A stretch of 8,588 nt of DNA from Actinomycetota bacterium (GTDB lineage: Bacteria; Actinomycetota; Actinomycetes; Actinomycetales; Microbacteriaceae). Where the stretch lies: positions 1 through 8,588 of the forward strand of contig WLFX01000032.1 of NCBI GenBank assembly GCA_009703545.1. Reading direction: 5' to 3'. The position numbers and the translations under genes are program-made. Within the stretch, counting starts at the first letter, position 1, and every line of letters begins with the position of its first letter. This document shows, piece after piece, positions 4,375 to 8,588 of the stretch. The notes below the pieces were generated by a model. It was not told where the DNA came from, searched no databases, and saw nothing but the letters and a program-made list of their open reading frames with translations.

Positions 4375-6792
4375 GTGAGTCAGACCCCTTCCTCTTCCGA
4401 GCGTATCGATGACGTTGACGTTTCCCACGAGATGCAGGGGTCATTCCTCGAGTATGCCTATTCCGTAATCTATTCTCGCGCCCTCCCCGACGCCCGCGAT
4501 GGACTCAAGCCGGTTCAACGCAGAATCATCTATCAAATGGCCGAGATGGGGCTGCGTCCCGAAAAGGGTTACGTCAAGAGCGCGCGTGTCGTCGGAGAGG
4601 TCATGGGCAAGCTCCACCCGCACGGGGACAGTGCAATCTACGACGCTCTCGTGAGACTGGCGCAGTCGTTCAGCCTCCGCGTTCCCTTCATCGACGGGCA
4701 CGGCAACTTTGGATCTCTCGACGACGGCCCCGCGGCGTCCCGCTACACCGAAGCAAAACTAAGACCTGAAGCAATCGCAATGACGGACAGCCTCGACGAA
4801 GACGTCGTCGACTTCGTGCCGAACTATGACGGGCAACTTCTTCAGCCGGACGTGTTGCCCGCTGCGTTTCCCAATCTCCTCGTCAACGGTGCTGCGGGAA
4901 TCGCGGTGGGCATGGCAACGAACATGGCGCCCCACAACCTCGTCGAGGTCGTTGCGGCTGCCCGTCACTTGCTTGCTCACCCCGACGCGACTCTCGATGA
5001 CCTGATGGCGTTCATTCCCGGTCCAGATCTTCCCAGCGGTGGCATCATCGTCGGTCTCGAAGGAATCCGCGACGCATACTCGACCGGTAAAGGCGCGTTC
5101 CGTACCCGCGCGCGTTCAACCATCGAACAGGTTTCAGCACGAAAAACGGGAATCGTCGTGACCGAGCTGCCATATTTGGTTGGCCCTGAGCGCATTATCG
5201 AACGCATCAAGGACGGTGTCACCAAAAAGAAGATCACCGGAATCTCCAACGTGGTTGATCTCACCGATCGCAAGAACGGACTACGCCTTGTCATCGAGGT
5301 GAAGACAGGTTTCTCACCCGAAGCTGTCCTGGACCAGTTGTATCGTCAAACACCGCTCGAGGATGGTTTTTCCATCAACAATGTGGCGCTCGTTGACGGC
5401 AAACCCGAAACGCTTGGTCTTGTCGACATGCTGCGCGTCTATATCGCTCACCGACTTCAGGTCGTAACCCGCCGCTCGCGATACCGTCTTGACCGCAAAA
5501 CCGAACGCCTGCACCTGGTTGACGGCCTGCTCCGCGCCATAGTCGATATCGACGCCGTGATTCGGGTTATTCGGGCCTCGGACGACGCGGCGTCCGCTCG
5601 AACCAAACTGCAGTCAACGTTCACGCTGTCCGAACTTCAGGCCGATTACATTCTCGAACTGCGACTTCGCCGGCTCACCAAGTTCTCGGCAATTGAACTC
5701 GAATCCGAGCGCAATCTGCTAGTGACCGACATCGCTGCGCTCACCGCCCTACTGTCGAATGAGGATTCTCTCCGCGCGGTTGTTTCTGATGAACTTGATG
5801 ACGTGGCGTCAACTTACGGAACTCCACGGCGCACGACACTGCTCGACGGCGAGGACGTGCCTGTCGTTGGCGCGATTGCGAGCCAAGGACTCGAGCTCGA
5901 AGATGAACCCTGCAGCGTGATTTTTACCGCGACGGGGAAATTGTTGCGCACGCCGGTAACATCCGAGTTTGCTCCCGTTGCCAAAAGAGTGAAGCATGAC
6001 ACTGTGCGAGCTGTCGTTCGCACGACGACTCGTGGTGATGTTGGCGCGATCACGTCTCGTGGCCGATTTGTTCGTTTTACACCAGTGGCGCTCCCTTCGT
6101 CTGACGGCGCGATTGGCTATGCTTCTGGCTCGAAGGCCACAGAATATGTGGTTGGGCTCGCTCCCGGTGAGCGGATCGTGACCATAGTTCCTCTTTCTGA
6201 TGTTCCGTTGGTTCTTGGAACTCGACACGGCATCGTGAAGCGCGTCGATCCGACAACATTCCCTGCCCGCGCCGACTTCTCGATCATCAATCTTGATGAC
6301 GGTGATGACGTTGTGGGGGCAGACCTTGCGCCCGATGGCCACGAACTCGTCTTCGTGACTCTTGACACTCAGCTTTTACATTTCCCCGCCGCAAGTGTTC
6401 GCCCACAGGGCGTCGGTGCCGCCGGTGTTGCGGGAATCAAACTGGCCGACAACGATGTCGTCGTGACATTTGCGAGCGTGTCTGCTGACTCCAACGCCCA
6501 AGTCGTGACGATTACCTCCGCAGGTGCGACGTTGACCGGTGCCGACCCGGGACGCGCCAAAGTTACTCCGTTGACCGAATACCCCGGAAAGGGCCGTGCG
6601 ACGGGCGGAGTGCGCTCTCACACGTTGCTGAAGGGGGAAGTGGGACTTGCGCTCGCTTATGTCGGCCCGGATCCTCGAGCCTGCGCGAACGACGGCACTC
6701 CCCGTGAACTTCCCGCCGAACTCGGCAAGCGTGACGGATCAGGATCGCCCTTGAGCGACGTCGTGTCTGTGCTCGGTACTCGATTGCGCTAA
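4375..6792 (+). CDS. parC: DNA topoisomerase IV subunit A
   Basis: ParC is the DNA-cleaving subunit of topoisomerase IV, which with ParE decatenates replicated chromosomes. Of 805 residues, about 20-490 form the breakage-reunion core: [20 protein letters not shown] (19-38), the [10 protein letters not shown] loop with Ser86 and Asp90 at the quinolone-determining positions, catalytic Tyr124 in SRYTEA, and Ile176 in GIAVGMATN that intercalates DNA at the bend. About 495-805 form a beta-pinwheel with repeated blades such as [23 protein letters not shown] and [12 protein letters not shown]. The GyrA-box QRRGGKG is absent; only a weak GKGRATGG lies in the last blade, which favours ParC over GyrA. 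The start is GTG at 4375, because the reading frame upstream lacks family similarity and the next Met (20) would cut conserved sequence. It is convergent with parE, overlapping by 4 nt. Confidence 0.93.
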   Translation: MSQTPSSSERIDDVDVSHEMQGSFLEYAYSVIYSRALPDARDGLKPVQRRIIYQMAEMGLRPEKGYVKSARVVGEVMGKLHPHGDSAIYDALVRLAQSFSLRVPFIDGHGNFGSLDDGPAASRYTEAKLRPEAIAMTDSLDEDVVDFVPNYDGQLLQPDVLPAAFPNLLVNGAAGIAVGMATNMAPHNLVEVVAAARHLLAHPDATLDDLMAFIPGPDLPSGGIIVGLEGIRDAYSTGKGAFRTRARSTIEQVSARKTGIVVTELPYLVGPERIIERIKDGVTKKKITGISNVVDLTDRKNGLRLVIEVKTGFSPEAVLDQLYRQTPLEDGFSINNVALVDGKPETLGLVDMLRVYIAHRLQVVTRRSRYRLDRKTERLHLVDGLLRAIVDIDAVIRVIRASDDAASARTKLQSTFTLSELQADYILELRLRRLTKFSAIELESERNLLVTDIAALTALLSNEDSLRAVVSDELDDVASTYGTPRRTTLLDGEDVPVVGAIASQGLELEDEPCSVIFTATGKLLRTPVTSEFAPVAKRVKHDTVRAVVRTTTRGDVGAITSRGRFVRFTPVALPSSDGAIGYASGSKATEYVVGLAPGERIVTIVPLSDVPLVLGTRHGIVKRVDPTTFPARADFSIINLDDGDDVVGADLAPDGHELVFVTLDTQLLHFPAASVRPQGVGAAGVAGIKLADNDVVVTFASVSADSNAQVVTITSAGATLTGADPGRAKVTPLTEYPGKGRATGGVRSHTLLKGEVGLALAYVGPDPRACANDGTPRELPAELGKRDGSGSPLSDVVSVLGTRLR
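4385..4393 (-). promoter_or_regulatory. Putative Shine-Dalgarno of the phosphodiesterase gene inside parC
   Basis: AGGAAGGGG on the minus strand ends 11 nt before the GTG at 4373. The same bases on the plus strand are part of parC codons 4-7 (Thr-Pro-Ser-Ser), so the site is dual-use. The spacing is longer than ideal. Confidence 0.45.
6789..6792. other. Overlapping stop codons of convergent parC and parE
   Basis: CTAA gives TAA (6790-6792) to parC and TAG (6791-6789) to parE. The two topoisomerase IV subunit genes meet tail-to-tail with no terminator space, so read-through transcripts would be antisense to the partner subunit. Confidence 0.9.
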
Positions 6793-8588
6793 ACGTCGAT
6801 TCGATCGCGATCAAGTGCGCCATCGATGATGAACTCGCGACGCGGTGCAACGTCATTCCCCATGAGCAGCTCGAACATCAGTGTCGCCTTCTCGGCGTCA
6901 TCGATACGCACTCGTCGCAGGGTTCGATGTTCAAGACTCATCGTGGTGTCAGCAAGTTGATCCGCATCCATCTCGCCAAGTCCCTTGTAGCGCTGGATGG
7001 GCTCCTGCCACGAACGATTCGCTTTGCGCAGCGAGTCTAAGGTCGCGTGAAGTTCCGCCTCAGAGTAGGTGTACATCACTTCATTCGCCTTAGAACCCGG
7101 ATTGATCGCCACGATTCTGTGCAGCGGTGGAACCGCCGCATACACCCGGCCCGCGTCAACGAGAGGGCGCATGTATTTGAAGAACAGCGTCAACAGCAGT
7201 GTCCGGATGTGTGCGCCGTCGACATCGGCGTCACTCATGATGATGACCTTGCCGTAGCGAGCTTGCGTGAGGTCGAACGTCCGGCCACTCCCCGCACCAA
7301 TGACCTGCAAAATCGACGCGCATTCGGCGTTCGATAACATGTCCGCCACCGAGGCCTTTTGGACATTGAGAATTTTGCCTCGAATAGGAAGCAACGCTTG
7401 GAATTCAGAGTCACGTGCCAATTTCGCCGTCCCTAGTGCGGAATCCCCCTCAACGATGAATAACTCACTGCGTTCGAATTCGTCAGACCGACAGTCAACG
7501 AGTTTCGCCGGCAGTGTGGACGACTCGAGTGCGTTCTTTCGGCGTTGTGTCTCTTTGTGAGCTCGCGCAGAAATACGGCTCTTCATTTCGGCAACAATTT
7601 TTTCCAGAACTAGCGCGGATTGCGCCTTGTCGTCCCTTTTGGTTGATGCGAATTTTTCTTCCAGGGACTTAGCCACGACCGTCGACACCACCTGACGAAT
7701 AGCTGGCGTTCCGAGAACTTCCTTCGTTTGTCCCTCGAATTGTGGCTCGGCGACTCGAACGGTCAGAACCGCCGTGAGGCCCGTCAGGATGTCATCCTTT
7801 TCGAGTTTGTCGTTTCCCACCTTGAGTCGCCGAGAATTTTTGTCAACCTCGGCACGGAGAACTTTCACAATTGCCTGTTCAAACCCGGCCACGTGCGTAC
7901 CGCCCTTGGGCGTAGCGATGATGTTGACGAACGACTTTTGCACGGTGTCGTATCCCGTGCCCCATCGAAGCGCGATGTCCACGTGACAGGACCGTTCGAC
8001 TTCTGTCGACACCATGTGCCCTGCGTCGTCCAGCACTGGGACCGTTTCGGTGAACGTTCCGTCCCCGGTCAAGCGCCACACCGACGTCAGCGCAGCGTCT
8101 GGCGCGAGGAATTCAGTGAACTCGCCGATGCCACCGACGAACGAGAACTCGTGTAGTTCAGGGGTTTCGGAACGTTCGTCCGAGACCGAAAGCGACAACC
8201 CCGGAACCAGAAATGCGGTTTGGCGCGCTCTCGAGAGCAGCGTGTCAAGTTCGACAATGGATGATGTGCCAAAGATCTCGGGATCAGGCCACCACCGAAC
8301 GCGTGTTCCCGTTACTCCTTTCGCGGCTTTGCCCACGATACGTAACTCAGAGTTATCGATATAGGGCGTGAACGGTGAGCGCGGCCCGTGTCCCGCGCTG
8401 TCGTCGAAGGTTCCGGGTTCACCCCGATGGAACGACATCGCGTAGGTCGAACCGTTGCGGTCGACAAAAACGTCGAGGCGTTCACTGAGTGCGTTGACCA
8501 CCGACGCTCCGACACCGTGCAGCCCGCCCGATGCCGTGTAGGAACCGGACCCGAACTTGCCACCCGCATGCAGTTTGGTGAACACCAC
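6789..8588 (-). CDS. parE: DNA topoisomerase IV subunit B, N-terminus cut by window edge
   Basis: ParE is the ATPase and TOPRIM subunit of topoisomerase IV. The 599 visible residues begin inside the GHKL ATPase domain at [15 protein letters not shown]. The first in-window GTG is not a start, and about 90-100 residues with the catalytic Glu and first ATP-binding motifs lie beyond the edge. Seen in order (fragment numbering): [15 protein letters not shown] (21-35, ATP lid), the transducer domain with QTK (287-289, gamma-phosphate Lys), the TOPRIM Glu380 in [10 protein letters not shown], the metal-binding SDADVDG (Asp453, 455, 457), and a C-terminal [14 protein letters not shown] motif. EGDSALG rather than EGDSAGG is, as I recall, usual for actinobacterial ParE and separates it from GyrB. 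There is no GyrB-type insert. It faces parC tail-to-tail instead of sharing an operon with it. Confidence 0.93.
   Translation of the reverse strand: MVFTKLHAGGKFGSGSYTASGGLHGVGASVVNALSERLDVFVDRNGSTYAMSFHRGEPGTFDDSAGHGPRSPFTPYIDNSELRIVGKAAKGVTGTRVRWWPDPEIFGTSSIVELDTLLSRARQTAFLVPGLSLSVSDERSETPELHEFSFVGGIGEFTEFLAPDAALTSVWRLTGDGTFTETVPVLDDAGHMVSTEVERSCHVDIALRWGTGYDTVQKSFVNIIATPKGGTHVAGFEQAIVKVLRAEVDKNSRRLKVGNDKLEKDDILTGLTAVLTVRVAEPQFEGQTKEVLGTPAIRQVVSTVVAKSLEEKFASTKRDDKAQSALVLEKIVAEMKSRISARAHKETQRRKNALESSTLPAKLVDCRSDEFERSELFIVEGDSALGTAKLARDSEFQALLPIRGKILNVQKASVADMLSNAECASILQVIGAGSGRTFDLTQARYGKVIIMSDADVDGAHIRTLLLTLFFKYMRPLVDAGRVYAAVPPLHRIVAINPGSKANEVMYTYSEAELHATLDSLRKANRSWQEPIQRYKGLGEMDADQLADTTMSLEHRTLRRVRIDDAEKATLMFELLMGNDVAPRREFIIDGALDRDRIDV

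Noticed and set aside
6560..6640. GKGRATGG in the ParC C-terminal domain as a possible GyrA-box.
   Set aside because: It lacks the QRRGGKG signature and sits in the last blade, not the first. The overall sequence and the parE neighbour fit topoisomerase IV.
7728..8156. Plus-strand open frames opposite parE, the longest 142 codons.
   Set aside because: They are antisense to the continuous ParE transducer and ATPase domain sequence and have no recognisable motifs.
1..8588. Search for mobile elements, CRISPR arrays, tRNA or rRNA genes and defence systems.
   Set aside because: Nothing was seen. The window is almost fully covered by conserved housekeeping genes with no transposase, integrase, repeat array or flanking direct repeats.

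Overview
The window reads as a core chromosomal block of an actinobacterium, most likely a small-genome member of the Microbacteriaceae or a close relative. The evidence is the gene set: DUF3159, DUF3710, dut, DUF3093, DUF4193, sepH, an AlkP-superfamily phosphodiesterase, parC and parE. These are largely actinobacterial families that I recall sitting near each other on actinobacterial chromosomes. The base composition is moderate by eye (about mid-50s percent GC, not counted), and intergenic DNA is almost absent. That suggests a streamlined genome rather than a classical high-GC soil actinobacterium. The taxonomic placement is inference.

Layout, left to right. (1) A minus-strand operon runs leftward from position 1368: dut, then a DUF3710 protein, then a DUF3159 membrane protein cut by the left edge. 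Each junction is a 4-nt ATGA stop/start overlap. (2) A plus-strand DUF3093 membrane protein starts 14 nt from dut and runs tail-to-tail into a minus-strand DUF4193 zinc-ribbon protein. Their stop codons share one CTAG. (3) A 145-nt divergent region, the only real intergenic space, separates DUF4193 from sepH. It holds two Shine-Dalgarno sites and a 7-bp inverted repeat. (4) sepH, encoding an FtsZ regulator, ends exactly where a minus-strand nucleotide pyrophosphatase/phosphodiesterase-like gene ends. (5) That gene and parC are divergent. Both start at GTG, with a single base between them. (6) parC (topoisomerase IV subunit A) runs tail-to-tail into parE (subunit B), overlapping by 4 nt. parE is cut by the right edge, so its N-terminal ATP-binding part is missing.

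Functionally the block covers housekeeping around DNA and division. Dut keeps uracil out of DNA, SepH tunes FtsZ assembly, and ParC plus ParE form topoisomerase IV for chromosome decatenation. The DUF proteins and the cytosolic phosphodiesterase have no firm function that I can assign.

No RNA genes, mobile elements, CRISPR arrays or defence systems were seen, and I found no convincing new biological system. The most notable property is compaction. About 160 of 8588 nt are non-coding, three convergent pairs have stops that overlap or abut, and one divergent pair of GTG starts is 1 nt apart. Promoters and ribosome-binding signals are therefore forced into neighbouring coding sequence.
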